A DNA stretch of 64,000 bases from Demequina oxidasica (GCF_000975115.1 NZ_BBRE01000002.1:62001-126000), one strand, 5' to 3'. Shown: positions 41,842 through 51,597, counted from the stretch's first letter. The notes: generated from the letters alone by a model not told the origin. A program made the numbers and translations.

Positions 41842-43531
41842 CGAGATCAATCACTTGGTCCGCGCGGTCAAGGAGGCTCACGTCGTGCGTCACGATGACC
41901 ACCGAGCGCCCGCACTTTCGCATCGTATCCAAGACGGCCCGTAGCGCGTCGCGCCCAGCGGCGTCCAGGTGCTCGCCTGGTTCGTCGATGAGATGGATAG
42001 GGGCAGGAGTCACCAGCACGCGTGCGAGCAGCAGTCGCCGTCGCTCACCGCCGGATATGGAGCCCCCACCGGAGCCTAGTACCGTATCGAGGCCGGCAGG
42101 GAGGCCGGCCACCCACGCTGTCAGGCCGACGGTGTCGAGAGCCTCCGTCGCATCGTCGACCGTCACGTCGCCACGCGCCACGCGTAAATTCTCGAGCACC
42201 GAGGTGCCGAACACGTGAGCGTCCTCGGCCGTCATCGCTACGGTGCGCCCTGTGGTCTCCTCGCCGACGGATGCGCCGTCAAGGGTCACAGTGCCAGCCA
42301 CGGGCTCAAGCGCACCCGCAATGGTGAGCAGCATGGTGGTCTTGCCGACTCCAGAGCGGCCGATCAGACCCAGGCTGGTGCCGGGCTCCACGCGAACGCT
42401 CACCGGACGTGTGGGTATCGAGGCCTCGCCCTCTTCGGAGGCGAGCCAACCCGCGCGTAGAGCGGAGATCTCAAGCACCGGGGGGACCAGGACTGGCGCG
42501 GGCGCAGGGGCAGCGGTGGTGGTAGTCGCCGCGGTCCTGGAGGTTCTGGTCGTGGCCGTCGTGGCCGTCGAGGCATCGGCCGACTGGCCCGTCATGGCCC
42601 GTACGCGTCGCGCGGCGAACCTCGACCGGAAGTACTGGCTCATCGCGGTCGGAATAGCGCCGACTGCCTCGAACGCGGCGAGCGGGGTGAGCGCCACGAC
42701 GGCCGCTCCGGGACCGCTGAGGTTTCCGGCGGTGGCGGCGGTGATACCGATTCCTACCGCGAGCACCAATGCCGCTCCTGACGCAAGGGACTGCAGCCCT
42801 GCGGCCCAGGCCGAAGGGCCGGCGGCGGCATCGGCGGCAGCTTCAGCCTCGCGGTTTGCGGCCCGGAGTTCGTCGCGTACGGCTCCCGTCGTGTCCCACA
42901 CGAGGTGCTCTGAGGCCGCATCGAGCGAGGAGTGAACGGCGGCCGAGACTTCTGCTTGGGCAGCGCCCCCGCGCTCGGCTGCGATGCGTGACGCTCGTGC
43001 AGTAAGTAATCCCGGGAGCAGTGCCGCAAGTGCGAGGCACAGCGCGAGAGCCGCCGCAGCTAGGAGCGAGAAATACCCCACAATTGCCACGGCAAGTGCG
43101 GAGACGGTGAGTGCGACCCAGGTCGGGATGATGGCGCGCACCACTGCGTCACCGATCGCGTCCAGGTCGGCGCCTAGGCGCGCGAGGATGTCGCCACGGC
43201 GCAGGCCCAGAATGGTGCGCGACCCCGATGCCGCGAGCGACGCGTAGGTTCGCTCCCGCAGGGTCACGACCCCACGCAGGGCGGCGTCGTGGCTGGCGAG
43301 TCGCTCCAGGTAACGGAACAAGCCACGGCTGATGCCAAAGAAGCGGACGATGACTGCGGCGAGCGCGATGTCGGCCGGCGAGGGCATCTCAGCCGCCTTC
43401 GCGATGAGCCAGGCCGCCACCGCCGCGAGTCCCACGGCCGAGCCGAGCGCCATTGTCCCAGCGGAGACGGCCTTGATGACCTGCCAGCGGCGCAGTCCCG
43501 TGTCGCGGATGGACTCCTTAAGGTCGCTCAC
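41834..43531 (-). CDS. cydC: Thiol reductant ABC exporter subunit CydC
   Basis: A 565-residue ABC half-exporter. Six hydrophobic segments (about 1-300) are followed by an Ala/Thr-rich linker (about 320-350, with a run of Thr/Ala repeats) and a nucleotide-binding domain: Walker A GLIGRSGVGKTTML, signature SISGGERRRLLLARVL, Walker B HLIDEPGEHLD (Glu-Pro-Gly in place of the usual EPT/EPF) and the His switch VTHD. CydDC exports cysteine/glutathione-type thiols and is needed to assemble cytochrome bd. GTG start overlaps the cydD stop (GTGA, 43528-43531), and its end overlaps the kinase gene. Confidence 0.93.
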   Translation of the reverse strand: MSDLKESIRDTGLRRWQVIKAVSAGTMALGSAVGLAAVAAWLIAKAAEMPSPADIALAAVIVRFFGISRGLFRYLERLASHDAALRGVVTLRERTYASLAASGSRTILGLRRGDILARLGADLDAIGDAVVRAIIPTWVALTVSALAVAIVGYFSLLAAAALALCLALAALLPGLLTARASRIAAERGGAAQAEVSAAVHSSLDAASEHLVWDTTGAVRDELRAANREAEAAADAAAGPSAWAAGLQSLASGAALVLAVGIGITAATAGNLSGPGAAVVALTPLAAFEAVGAIPTAMSQYFRSRFAARRVRAMTGQSADASTATTATTRTSRTAATTTTAAPAPAPVLVPPVLEISALRAGWLASEEGEASIPTRPVSVRVEPGTSLGLIGRSGVGKTTMLLTIAGALEPVAGTVTLDGASVGEETTGRTVAMTAEDAHVFGTSVLENLRVARGDVTVDDATEALDTVGLTAWVAGLPAGLDTVLGSGGGSISGGERRRLLLARVLVTPAPIHLIDEPGEHLDAAGRDALRAVLDTMRKCGRSVVIVTHDVSLLDRADQVIDLDE

Positions 43532-45180
43532 AGGGCACCCCCAGCCGTGTTCTCGGTGGCTTCATCGTGGGGGTGGTCCTCAGAATCGCGCCGCGCGTCG
43601 AGCACATCCACGACCACATCGGCGGCCTCAATCATCTCCGCCTCATGTGTGGCGACGACCACGGTCGCGCCGGACCGGGCGGCGGTACGGATCTGCTCAA
43701 TGACTTCCGCGCGTGATACTGAGTCGAGGTGCGCTGTGGGCTCGTCGAGCACAAGTACGGGGCGATCGGAGGCGAAGGCACGCTCGAGTGCCCTGCGCTG
43801 GCGCTGTCCAAGGCTCAGGGTGCGCCCCGCGGGTCCCAGGTCTGGCCGCTGGGGCACCCAGCCGCACTGCGCGCTCCAAGTAGCGCGCTCCACGGTCACC
43901 GTGGCGTCCGCGAGAAGGTGCGGGTCTTCTCCGGGTGCAGTCGCGTGAATGGTGCCTGAGTCTGGAGCCAGGAGGCCCACCATCGCCATCAAGGCGGTGG
44001 ACTTGCCCTCGCCGTTGCTGCCGCGCAGCACGGTGACCGTCCCTGGCGCCGCCTCAAAGCTCAGGTCGGAGGGAGCCCATCGGCGACCATCTGGAGTCGC
44101 CACCGCGAGGCCGCGTACGTGCAGGGTCCTGCCGCGCAGGGACGGAGCGACTCCCCCTGACTCGGTCTGTGTTCCTGGCGCGCGCTCATCCAGGATGGAG
44201 AACGCGGCGTCAGCAGCGGCGAGGCCATCGGCGGAGGCGTGGAAGTGCGTACCTACGTTGCGGACCGGCAGATATACCTCGGGGGCCAGTACCAGGACTG
44301 CGAGCGCGGTCTCAATGCCAATGTCGCCCGCCACCAGACGGAATCCCATCGTGACGGCTACCAATGCGACGGCAAGGGTGGTGAGCAACTCGAGCACCAT
44401 GCCGGACAGGAAGGCAATACGTAGCGAGCTCATCGTCGCAGCGCGATACGCATCGCCGAGTTCGCGGACCCGGGCGGCAGGGCCCCGCTCGCGTCCCAGC
44501 GCGCGCAGCGTGGGCAACCCCTCGATCAGGTCCAAGGTGCGGGTCGCAAGACGGTCCATGCTCGCTAAGTGCCGCGCCGAGCGCTCGCGGGTGAGCAGGC
44601 CCACCAGAATCATGAAGACTGGGACCAGTGGCAGTGTCACCGCGATGATCACCGCGGACAACCAGTCCAGGCCGAGCACCACGATCAGCATGAGCGGTGT
44701 CACGGTCGCCGCCAGCATGAGCTGAGGCAGATAGCGCACAAAGTAGGGGAGGAGGTTCTCCAACCCGCGAGTCACCACCGTGGTCACAGACGCGCCCTCA
44801 CCACTGGCGACCCAGCGTGGACCCAGCGTTGCAGCGTGATCCACCACTTGGGTGCGGATGTCACTGATGACACGCACCCCGGCCCGGTGTGCGAGGCGTT
44901 CCTGGAGCCACGTCACGGCGGCACGTGCCGCTACCACTGCGACCAGCCAAGCCAAGCCCGTCGCGAGCGCACGCGTGCCCTCCGGGACGAGCCGCCCCCA
45001 CCATCCCAGGCCGTCCTCAGCGAGGGGCGCTGGGGCTAGTACCGGGGACAACAGGCGCGCGAGCAATAATGCCTGCGCGAGGATCAACAGCGCGGTCACC
45101 GCACCGAGCGCCGCCGTGGTGATGACGTAACGGCGCGCAGGTCCGATCCGGCCTACCAGGCGCGGATCGAAAGGACGCAT
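43528..45180 (-). CDS. cydD: Thiol reductant ABC exporter subunit CydD
   Basis: A 550-residue ABC half-exporter partner of CydC. A transmembrane region of six helices is followed by a nucleotide-binding domain with Walker A LRGSNGEGKSTALM, signature LSLGQRQRRALERAF, and Walker B VLVLDEPTAHLD, ending VVVATHEAEMIEAADVVV. It lies six bases after cydB, in the cydABDC order usual in actinobacteria. Start ATG at 45180. Confidence 0.93.
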   Translation of the reverse strand: MRPFDPRLVGRIGPARRYVITTAALGAVTALLILAQALLLARLLSPVLAPAPLAEDGLGWWGRLVPEGTRALATGLAWLVAVVAARAAVTWLQERLAHRAGVRVISDIRTQVVDHAATLGPRWVASGEGASVTTVVTRGLENLLPYFVRYLPQLMLAATVTPLMLIVVLGLDWLSAVIIAVTLPLVPVFMILVGLLTRERSARHLASMDRLATRTLDLIEGLPTLRALGRERGPAARVRELGDAYRAATMSSLRIAFLSGMVLELLTTLAVALVAVTMGFRLVAGDIGIETALAVLVLAPEVYLPVRNVGTHFHASADGLAAADAAFSILDERAPGTQTESGGVAPSLRGRTLHVRGLAVATPDGRRWAPSDLSFEAAPGTVTVLRGSNGEGKSTALMAMVGLLAPDSGTIHATAPGEDPHLLADATVTVERATWSAQCGWVPQRPDLGPAGRTLSLGQRQRRALERAFASDRPVLVLDEPTAHLDSVSRAEVIEQIRTAARSGATVVVATHEAEMIEAADVVVDVLDARRDSEDHPHDEATENTAGGAL

Positions 45181-45186
45181 TCGGCC

Positions 45187-46212
45187 CTAGTCCTTGGAGA
45201 AGGTGAGCTCGTTGTGCTCGGGGATGTGCTTGACGGAGATGCGCTTGCGGAACACCCAGTACGTCCAGCCCTGGTAGAGCAGGATGACGGGAAGCAGGAA
45301 GCATGCGACCCAGGTCATGACCGTGAGCGTGTAGTCGGTTGATGAGGCGTTGTCGACTGTGAGCGAGTTTGCCGCATCGTTGCTCGCGGGCATGACGTCG
45401 GGGAACATTGAGCCAAAGATCAGCACGACGGCACCGGCGATTGCGACAGCGTTGGCGGTGAAGGCCTTGCCGAATCGACCCTGAAGCGAGAACCACCAGG
45501 CGAGCGCCAGGCCCGCTGCAGCGATTGCCAGCGGGACCCAGGTCCAGACCACCTCGGAGTACGCGAGCTGTGCCCAGATGGCCCAAACGGCGGCCACCAC
45601 AAGCGAGATCGGCGCGAAGCGCTTGGCTAGTGCCTCGGCTCGCTCGCGCACAATCCCGTCGGTCTTAAGTGCGAGGAAGATCGAGCCGTGCGTGAGGAAC
45701 AGCAGCAGAGTGACCGCACCGCCCAGAAGTGCGAACGGGCTGAGCAGCGTAAAGAGGTTTCCGATGAATTCGTGGTCCTCGTCGAGCGGCACACCGCGCA
45801 CCAAGTTGGCGAAGGCGACGCCCCACAGGATGGACGGCACCCACGCAGTGATGATGATCGCGCGGTCCCAATTCTTGCGCCACGTGGGGTCGTTGATCTT
45901 GGCGCGGTACTCGATCGCTACGGCACGCACGATGAGCGCCACAAGGATGAGCAGCAGCGGCAGGTAGAAGCCGCTGAACATGGTCGCGTACCACTCGGGG
46001 AAGGCGGCGAATGTGGCGCCGCCAGCGGTGAGCAGCCACACCTCATTGCCATCCCACACGGGTCCGATGGTGTTGAGGGCCACGCGCCGCTCGGTGTTGG
46101 TCTTGCCGACCACGGGCATGAGCATGCCCACGCCAAAGTCGAACCCCTCGAGGACGAGGTAGCCGGTCCACAAGACGGCGATGAGGATGAACCAGACGGT
46201 AGCGAGTTCCAT
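45187..46212 (-). CDS. cydB: Cytochrome bd ubiquinol/menaquinol oxidase subunit II
   Basis: A 341-residue membrane protein with about eight to nine helices. LIAVLWTGYLVLEGFDFGVGMLMPVVGKT, RVALNTIGPVWDGNEVWLLTAGGATFAAFPEWYATMFSGFYL are the highly conserved CydB signatures. It pairs with CydA in the high-affinity terminal oxidase that reduces O2 without proton pumping. AAGGAGAA precedes the ATG. The order cydA-cydB-cydD-cydC is intact. Confidence 0.97.
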   Translation of the reverse strand: MELATVWFILIAVLWTGYLVLEGFDFGVGMLMPVVGKTNTERRVALNTIGPVWDGNEVWLLTAGGATFAAFPEWYATMFSGFYLPLLLILVALIVRAVAIEYRAKINDPTWRKNWDRAIIITAWVPSILWGVAFANLVRGVPLDEDHEFIGNLFTLLSPFALLGGAVTLLLFLTHGSIFLALKTDGIVRERAEALAKRFAPISLVVAAVWAIWAQLAYSEVVWTWVPLAIAAAGLALAWWFSLQGRFGKAFTANAVAIAGAVVLIFGSMFPDVMPASNDAANSLTVDNASSTDYTLTVMTWVACFLLPVILLYQGWTYWVFRKRISVKHIPEHNELTFSKD

Positions 46213-46243
46213 GTCGTTTTCTCCTTAACCTTCCGGGGCCAGC

Positions 46244-47728
46244 TCAGTACGCGAACGACATAGGCTTGCCGGCCTCGTCGTCGGTGTCGTCGGGTGGGGG
46301 AGCGATCACGGGAGCGCCTTCGCTCGTGTATCGCTTCTGGAGTCGGAACCAGAAAACGCCGAGTACGCCATAGACCACGGTGAAGGTGATCATCGAAGTC
46401 AGTACCTCGCCGGCACTTACCGACGCGGAATTCCCAAACATGGTCATCATCAAGATCTGATCAGACCCAGTGGGATTGGGGGCGACCACGAACGGTTGTC
46501 TCCCCATCTCAGTGAAGATCCACCCAAACGCGGAGGCGAAGAACGGCATCGGGATCGACACCAACGCGAGGCGCTTGAACCACAGCGCGTCAGAAACCCG
46601 CTTCTTCCTGGTGACCCAGAGGATGGCCAAGGCCAGTGCCGCGGAGAAGGCAGCGAGGCCAATCATCAGTCGGAACGACCAATACGTGACGAGCAGATTG
46701 GGTCGGTACTCGATGGTCTCGCCATCGGCGGTCGTCGCACCGTACCGCTCGGAGTAGATTTCCTGAAGCTGGTTAATTCCGGTCACGGGAGCGTCCCAGT
46801 CGCCGGTCGCAAGATAGGACGTCAGCCCGGGAATTTCGAGCACGTGCTTGACGGACTCGGGGTCGTTGCCGGCAAGGTTGCCGATCGCGAACAGCGAGAA
46901 CGCGGCTGGTTGCTCCGTGTTCATTAACCCCTCGGCGGCGGCCATCTTGATGGGTTGTTGCTTGAACATGAGTTTGGCCTGGAGGTCGCCGGTGACGAGA
47001 AGTCCCACACCAGCGATCAGCATGACGACTGCGCCAAAGCGAGCGGCAGTGCGGTACATGCGCGCATCGGTGTTCTCTGGCCCGTCGCCTTTGGCGCGGA
47101 CGGACTTCACCATCCACCACACGCCGATGCCCGCGACGAATGTGCCCGCGACGAGGAAGGCGGTGGCGATCACGTGCGGGAACGCCACGAGCGTGGTGTT
47201 GTTAGTGAGGACGGCCCAGATATCGGTCATCTCGGCGCGACCGGTCTCCTCGTTGTAGATGGCACCCACGGGGTGCTGCATCCACGAGTTCGCCGCGAGG
47301 ATGAAATAGGCGGAGAGCAGGGAGCCAATGGAGAATGCCCAGACGGTCGCCAGGTGCACCTTCTTGGACAAGCGATCCCACCCAAAGATCCACAGCCCTA
47401 GGAAGGTAGATTCAAGGAAGAACGCCGCGAGGGCTTCCATCGCCAGCGGCGCACCAAACACATCGCCGACAAAGCGCGAATAGTTCGACCAGTTCATTCC
47501 GAACTGGAACTCCTGCACGATGCCGGTCGCCACACCTAGGGCAAAGTTAATCAGCAGCAGCTTGCCGTAAAACTTGGTCAAGCGCAGCCACTTCTCGTTC
47601 CCGGTACGCACCCATGCGGTCTGCATGATCGCGACGAGTGTTGATAGCCCAATCGTCAGCGGCACCAGCATGAAGTGATAAACCGTCGTGATGCCGAACT
47701 GCCATCGGGCTAGATCAAGGGCTTCCAC
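46244..47728 (-). CDS. cydA: Cytochrome bd ubiquinol/menaquinol oxidase subunit I
   Basis: A 494-residue integral membrane protein that binds hemes b558, b595 and d and oxidises quinol. LARWQFGITTVYHFMLVPLTIG carries the N-terminal histidine region; GIVQEFQFGMNWSNYSRFVGDVFGAPLAMEALAAFFLESTFLGLW is the core signature; AFPHVIATAFLVAG holds the second axial histidine. The quinol loop is of the short type common in Gram-positives. The GTG start is preceded by AAAGGAC. First gene of the cyd operon, with a promoter at 47747-47775. Confidence 0.97.
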   Translation of the reverse strand: MEALDLARWQFGITTVYHFMLVPLTIGLSTLVAIMQTAWVRTGNEKWLRLTKFYGKLLLINFALGVATGIVQEFQFGMNWSNYSRFVGDVFGAPLAMEALAAFFLESTFLGLWIFGWDRLSKKVHLATVWAFSIGSLLSAYFILAANSWMQHPVGAIYNEETGRAEMTDIWAVLTNNTTLVAFPHVIATAFLVAGTFVAGIGVWWMVKSVRAKGDGPENTDARMYRTAARFGAVVMLIAGVGLLVTGDLQAKLMFKQQPIKMAAAEGLMNTEQPAAFSLFAIGNLAGNDPESVKHVLEIPGLTSYLATGDWDAPVTGINQLQEIYSERYGATTADGETIEYRPNLLVTYWSFRLMIGLAAFSAALALAILWVTRKKRVSDALWFKRLALVSIPMPFFASAFGWIFTEMGRQPFVVAPNPTGSDQILMMTMFGNSASVSAGEVLTSMITFTVVYGVLGVFWFRLQKRYTSEGAPVIAPPPDDTDDEAGKPMSFAY

Positions 47729-47741
47729 AGATATGTCCTTT

Positions 47742-47755
47742 CGCGAAATATCGCG
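47742..47755. promoter_or_regulatory. Operator-like inverted repeat over the cydA -10 box
   Basis: CGCGA-AATA-TCGCG (5-bp arms, 4-bp centre) spans the -10 box of the cydA promoter. It is a candidate site for a redox or oxygen regulator; the identity is unknown. Confidence 0.45.
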
Positions 47756-47775
47756 GGTGATGCTTGGGCCGTCAA
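47747..47775 (-). promoter_or_regulatory. Promoter of the cydABDC-kinase operon
   Basis: On the minus strand TTGACG (47770-47775), a 17-nt spacer and GATATT (47747-47752) precede the cydA GTG by 18 bases. Confidence 0.65.
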
Positions 47776-48121
47776 CAACTCGAGGGAGCCGCCTGGCGGG
47801 CTCGAGAGTGCTGCTATTAACCTACACGCGAAATTGCCTGCTCGCGCCGTCCATACGTCACCATGACGACGCGCCCTAGTAGGGCATCCACCAGCACAAT
47901 CCTCACTTTCCCGGAGGCGTGTGTCACAATGGTCAACAGGTCAGCACCCAGCCACACCGGGAGCGAACCGCGCGACATTTGCAGTGACTGAAGAGCAGCC
48001 AGTCCCGCCATGGTCCCGCCGGCTACAGCCACTAGCGGAGACACCGGGGATAGGCGCTTAAGGGATCGACTACAAATGCTCGCCGCGACCTGAAGACTTC
48101 TGTGGGCACGGACCGTGACCC

Positions 48122-50806
48122 ATGACCGACAACGATGTCGAGACGATGTGTGGGTCGTCTCGATCTGAGGTACCCGCTTTGAGCGAGGACAACAACACCC
48201 CAGCAGCACCCGCCAACGCCCTGGTTTTCCAGGCACCCGAGCCCGCGAAGCCACGACGTGCTTCCGCGCCGGCCGGACCCCCCGCATCGTCCGCGGACAA
48301 GCCCGCGGCCTCAAAGCCAAAGACAGGCGCCGATGCTGCGGACAAGGCTCCCAAGAGTCCAAGCAGTAACGACGGAGACGGCGCACCCAAGAAGCGGGCA
48401 TCGGGCGGCAGGTCCGGCGCCAAGAAGTCTGGTGGCAATAAGAAGTCCGACGACGCCCCCAAGGGCGACGGCGGTTCCGCAGAAGGCTCGAACGACAAGT
48501 CCGGCGCCGATGCTTCCGCTAGCGAAAAGTCAGGCGGCAGGTCCAAGCAGTCCTCCGTAGACGGCGCCCGTGGCGACAATTCGAACGATGACAACTCACG
48601 TGGGGACAACTCGGACTCACGAGACGGCGGTTCCGACGGCGACGATGGTTCGCCCCGCCGCCGCCGCCGCGGAGGACGCGGACGTGGCAAGAAGCGCACC
48701 GATGGTGACAACGGTGGCGACGGCTCGAACGACGGCTCCGGCGACAACGGCGGCAACGACAACGGCGGTAACAACGAACGCAACTCCGAAAGCGCATCGG
48801 ACGACGGCGGCAACGGTGGAAACCGTGGCGGCCGCGGCAACGATGGCGACAACGACAACGGTGGCGACGACTCGGGTGAGGGCGGCTCACGCAAGCGTCG
48901 CCGCTCACGCAGTGGACGGGGTTCACGTTCCGGAGGTGGCTCAGGCGGCGGTTCCGGCTCAGGAGCGAGTGACGACCAGCTCCAGGGGTCCACTCGCCTG
49001 CAGGCCAAGCGCCAGCGCCGACGTGACAGCCGCGACGGCCAGCGCCGTCGCCCAGTAATTTCCGAGGCAGAGTTCCTCGCTCGCCGCGAATCTGTCAAGC
49101 GCTCCATGGTGGTGCGCGAGAAGGATAGCCGTGTGCAGATTGCCGTGATGGAGGACGACGTGCTCGTGGAGCACTACGTGTCCCACCAGGCTCAGCAGGC
49201 CATGGCCGGCAACGTCTACCTCGGTCGCGTTCAGAACGTTCTCCCCGGCATGGAAGCTGCCTTCATCGACGTGGGCCGCGGACGCAATGCCGTGCTCTAC
49301 GCGGGTGAGGTCAACTGGGACGCCGCTGGCATGGAGGGCAAGCCCCGCCGCATCGAGCTCGCGCTCAAGCCAGGCGACACAGTCATGGTGCAGGTCACCA
49401 AGGATCCCATCGGACACAAGGGTGCCCGCGTCACGAGTCAGATTTCGCTGGCCGGCCGCTTCCTGGTCTACGTGCCCGGTGGGGGAGTGACCGGCATCAG
49501 CCGCAAGCTTCCCGATACCGAGCGTGCCCGCCTCAAGAAACTGTTACGCGAGGTCATTCCGGCCGACGCGGGCGTCATTGTCCGCACCGCGGCCGAGGGT
49601 GCTGCTGAAGAGGAACTCCGTGCAGACGTCGAGCGCCTCAAGCGTCAGTGGGAGTCCATCGAGAAGGAAGCCAAGACTGGCAAGGCACCACAGTTGCTGC
49701 GTGGCGAGCCTGACATGGCCATCCGCGTGGTGCGCGACATCTTTAACGAGGACTTCGACTCGCTCACCATCCAGGGTGACGACACTTGGAACTCGCTGAG
49801 CGCCTACGTGGGCTCGGTTGCGCCGGACCTCATGGAACGCCTGCACAAATTCGTGGGCGACAAGGACGTGTTCTCCGAGTCTCGCATCGACGAGCAGCTC
49901 TCCAAGGGTATGGACCGTAAGGTCTGGCTCCCGTCGGGTGGTTCGCTCGTGATTGACCGCACCGAGGCCATGACAGTAGTTGACGTCAATACCGGCAAGT
50001 TCGTGGGTAAGGGCGGCACGCTCGAAGAGACCATGACGCTGAACAACCTTGAGGCAGCCGAAGAGATCGTTCGCCAGCTCCGGCTGCGCGACATCGGCGG
50101 CATCATCGTGGTCGACTTCGTGGACATGCTCCTCGAGGCCAACCGCGACCGGGTGCTGCGCCGTCTGATCGAGTGCCTGGGGCGCGACCGCACCAAGCAC
50201 CAGGTGGCCGAGGTTACCTCGCTGGGTCTGGTCCAGATGACTCGCAAGCGTGTGGGACAGGGTCTTGTCGAGGCATTCTCTGAGACGTGTGAGTGCTGCA
50301 AGGGACGCGGGTTCCTTGTGCAGGGCGAGCCGGTCCCCGAGGCCAGCGAGAAGCAGCCCGAACGCAGCGGCCGTCGTGGTCGAGGCGGTAACAATTCTGG
50401 TAGCAACGGTGGAAACAACTCCGGTAGCGGCTCCACCGGTGGCAAGCGTGGCGATGGCAACCAGTCGTCGCACGACGACGAGCCGCACGGTGAGACCCAT
50501 GCCCTCGATGACCGCGAGGACGCGCGTGCGGCTGTCAAGGCCACACTCGCATCCATCGCGGCGGCCGCGGAGAAGGCACACCACCACGAGGACGAGCCTG
50601 CAGCCACAGGTGAAAAGCTTGCCGAGGACGTGACGGTGGACCTCGTCCTTCCTGAGTCCAAGGACGCCAAGACTGAAGCGGAACCGGCCCCTCAGGCCAG
50701 TGTGGACACCGCATCGGCCGACGCAGCAGCACCCGAGACCAACGACTCTGCGGCGCCCGCCGTCGAGTCTTCACCCGAAGCGGACGAATCGGCCACCAAG
50801 GAGTAG
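48122..50806 (+). CDS. rne: Ribonuclease E/G family protein
   Basis: An 894-residue RNase E/G that starts RNA decay and matures rRNA and tRNA. Residues about 1-300 are a disordered extension rich in Asp, Asn, Gly, Ser and Arg (GGNDNGG, RRRRGGRGRGKKR), probably binding RNA or partners. The catalytic part begins with an S1-like domain (NVYLGRVQNVLPGMEAAFIDVGRGRNAVLY) and contains the magnesium aspartates D621 (VVDVNTG) and D665 (VVDFVDM). CECCKGRG is the Zn-link region where two subunits pair. A second Gly/Asn-rich and acidic tail follows. The N-terminal extension is the usual actinobacterial layout. Start ATG 48122 has no strong ribosome-binding site, so a downstream TTG near 48180 cannot be excluded. 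Confidence 0.95.
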   Translation: MTDNDVETMCGSSRSEVPALSEDNNTPAAPANALVFQAPEPAKPRRASAPAGPPASSADKPAASKPKTGADAADKAPKSPSSNDGDGAPKKRASGGRSGAKKSGGNKKSDDAPKGDGGSAEGSNDKSGADASASEKSGGRSKQSSVDGARGDNSNDDNSRGDNSDSRDGGSDGDDGSPRRRRRGGRGRGKKRTDGDNGGDGSNDGSGDNGGNDNGGNNERNSESASDDGGNGGNRGGRGNDGDNDNGGDDSGEGGSRKRRRSRSGRGSRSGGGSGGGSGSGASDDQLQGSTRLQAKRQRRRDSRDGQRRRPVISEAEFLARRESVKRSMVVREKDSRVQIAVMEDDVLVEHYVSHQAQQAMAGNVYLGRVQNVLPGMEAAFIDVGRGRNAVLYAGEVNWDAAGMEGKPRRIELALKPGDTVMVQVTKDPIGHKGARVTSQISLAGRFLVYVPGGGVTGISRKLPDTERARLKKLLREVIPADAGVIVRTAAEGAAEEELRADVERLKRQWESIEKEAKTGKAPQLLRGEPDMAIRVVRDIFNEDFDSLTIQGDDTWNSLSAYVGSVAPDLMERLHKFVGDKDVFSESRIDEQLSKGMDRKVWLPSGGSLVIDRTEAMTVVDVNTGKFVGKGGTLEETMTLNNLEAAEEIVRQLRLRDIGGIIVVDFVDMLLEANRDRVLRRLIECLGRDRTKHQVAEVTSLGLVQMTRKRVGQGLVEAFSETCECCKGRGFLVQGEPVPEASEKQPERSGRRGRGGNNSGSNGGNNSGSGSTGGKRGDGNQSSHDDEPHGETHALDDREDARAAVKATLASIAAAAEKAHHHEDEPAATGEKLAEDVTVDLVLPESKDAKTEAEPAPQASVDTASADAAAPETNDSAAPAVESSPEADESATKE

Positions 50807-50827
50807 CGCGCTGCATGCCTGTCGCGT

Positions 50828-50856
50828 TTGACCGGGGGGCATGCGAGGCGGTATCT
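50828..50856 (+). promoter_or_regulatory. Promoter of rplU-rpmA
   Basis: TTGACC (50828-50833) and GTATCT (50851-50856) are separated by 17 nt. The -35 lies in the loop of a GCATGCC/GGCATGC inverted repeat (50813-50819, 50838-50844) that may be the rne terminator. The leader of about 95 nt has no structure I recognise as an L21 autoregulatory motif. Confidence 0.6.
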
Positions 50857-50958
50857 TTGACAGTCGGCGCGCGAGCGTCCAACCCTGCCTGCGCCCTCAC
50901 TGGGAACAGCGGAGCGGCAGCGGTAGGGAAACAAGAGACAGACTTAGAGGAATAGATC

Positions 50959-51267
50959 ATGGTTTACGCGATTGTTAAGGCTGGTGGCCGCCAGGAGAAG
51001 GTTTCCGTTGGCACCGTTGTGGTAATGAACCGCATCAAGTCAAGCCAGGGCGACAAGGTTGAGCTTCCCGCTCTCCTGCTCGTCGACGGCGAAGACGTTA
51101 CCTCGGACGCAAAGTCCCTGGCGAAGATCAAGGTCACTGCTGAGGTCGTTCGCGACGAGCGTGGACCGAAGATCGACATCCTGAAGTACAAGAACAAGAC
51201 CGGCTACCGCAAGCGCATCGGCCACCGTCAGGAGCTCACGCGCCTGAAGGTCACGGGCATTAAGTAA
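50959..51267 (+). CDS. rplU: 50S ribosomal protein L21
   Basis: A 102-residue L21: [26 protein letters not shown] at the N-terminus and the closing [24 protein letters not shown], both family signatures. It is followed after 16 bases by rpmA, the universal order. Confidence 0.98.
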   Translation: MVYAIVKAGGRQEKVSVGTVVVMNRIKSSQGDKVELPALLLVDGEDVTSDAKSLAKIKVTAEVVRDERGPKIDILKYKNKTGYRKRIGHRQELTRLKVTGIK

Positions 51268-51283
51268 AGGCGAGGAATAACTC

Positions 51284-51538
51284 ATGGCACACAAAAAGGG
51301 CGCGAGTTCCTCGCGCAACGGTCGTGACTCGAACGCTCAGTACCTGGGCGTCAAGCGCTTCGGCGGCGAGGTCGTGAATGCAGGCGAGATCATCCTTCGC
51401 CAGCGTGGCACGCACCACCACCCCGGACACAACGTTGGTCGCGGCAAGGACGACACCCTGTTCGCCCTGTCGGCAGGCTCGGTTGCGTTCACGAACCGTC
51501 GTGGCCGCAAGGTCGTAGACGTGGTGGCTGCGGTCTAA
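51284..51538 (+). CDS. rpmA: 50S ribosomal protein L27
   Basis: An 84-residue L27 beginning [28 protein letters not shown], with no Firmicutes-type cleavable N-terminal extension. The flexible N-terminus reaches the peptidyl-transferase centre. AGGCGAGGAA precedes the ATG. Confidence 0.98.
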   Translation: MAHKKGASSSRNGRDSNAQYLGVKRFGGEVVNAGEIILRQRGTHHHPGHNVGRGKDDTLFALSAGSVAFTNRRGRKVVDVVAAV

Positions 51539-51558
51539 CCACCAGCACTCATTTTTCT

Positions 51559-51597
51559 CACGTCAGGGGCGCGCCGGATGGCAGCGCCCCTGACGTG
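51559..51597 (+). terminator. Hairpin terminator of rplU-rpmA
   Basis: A perfect 14-bp stem (51559-51572 with 51584-51597) with an 11-nt loop; no T-run follows. Confidence 0.8.

Larger units (their letters stand above)
47729..48121. other. 393-bp divergent intergenic region between cydA and rne
   Basis: It holds the cydA promoter and inverted repeat at the left end. I see no convincing rne promoter beyond a weak TACAAA near 48069, no Rex-type TTGTG-N8-CACAA site, and no small gene I can support. Short frames crossing it are shadows. Confidence 0.6.

Noticed and set aside
47817..48401. Reverse 194-codon frame across the cydA-rne gap
   Set aside because: Arg/Cys/Pro-rich, no start signals, and largely antisense to the rne extension.
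48070..49107. A 345-codon Pro/Ser/Arg reverse frame opposite the start of rne
   Set aside because: It is the reverse reading of the Gly/Asp/Asn-rich extension and contains no plausible protein.
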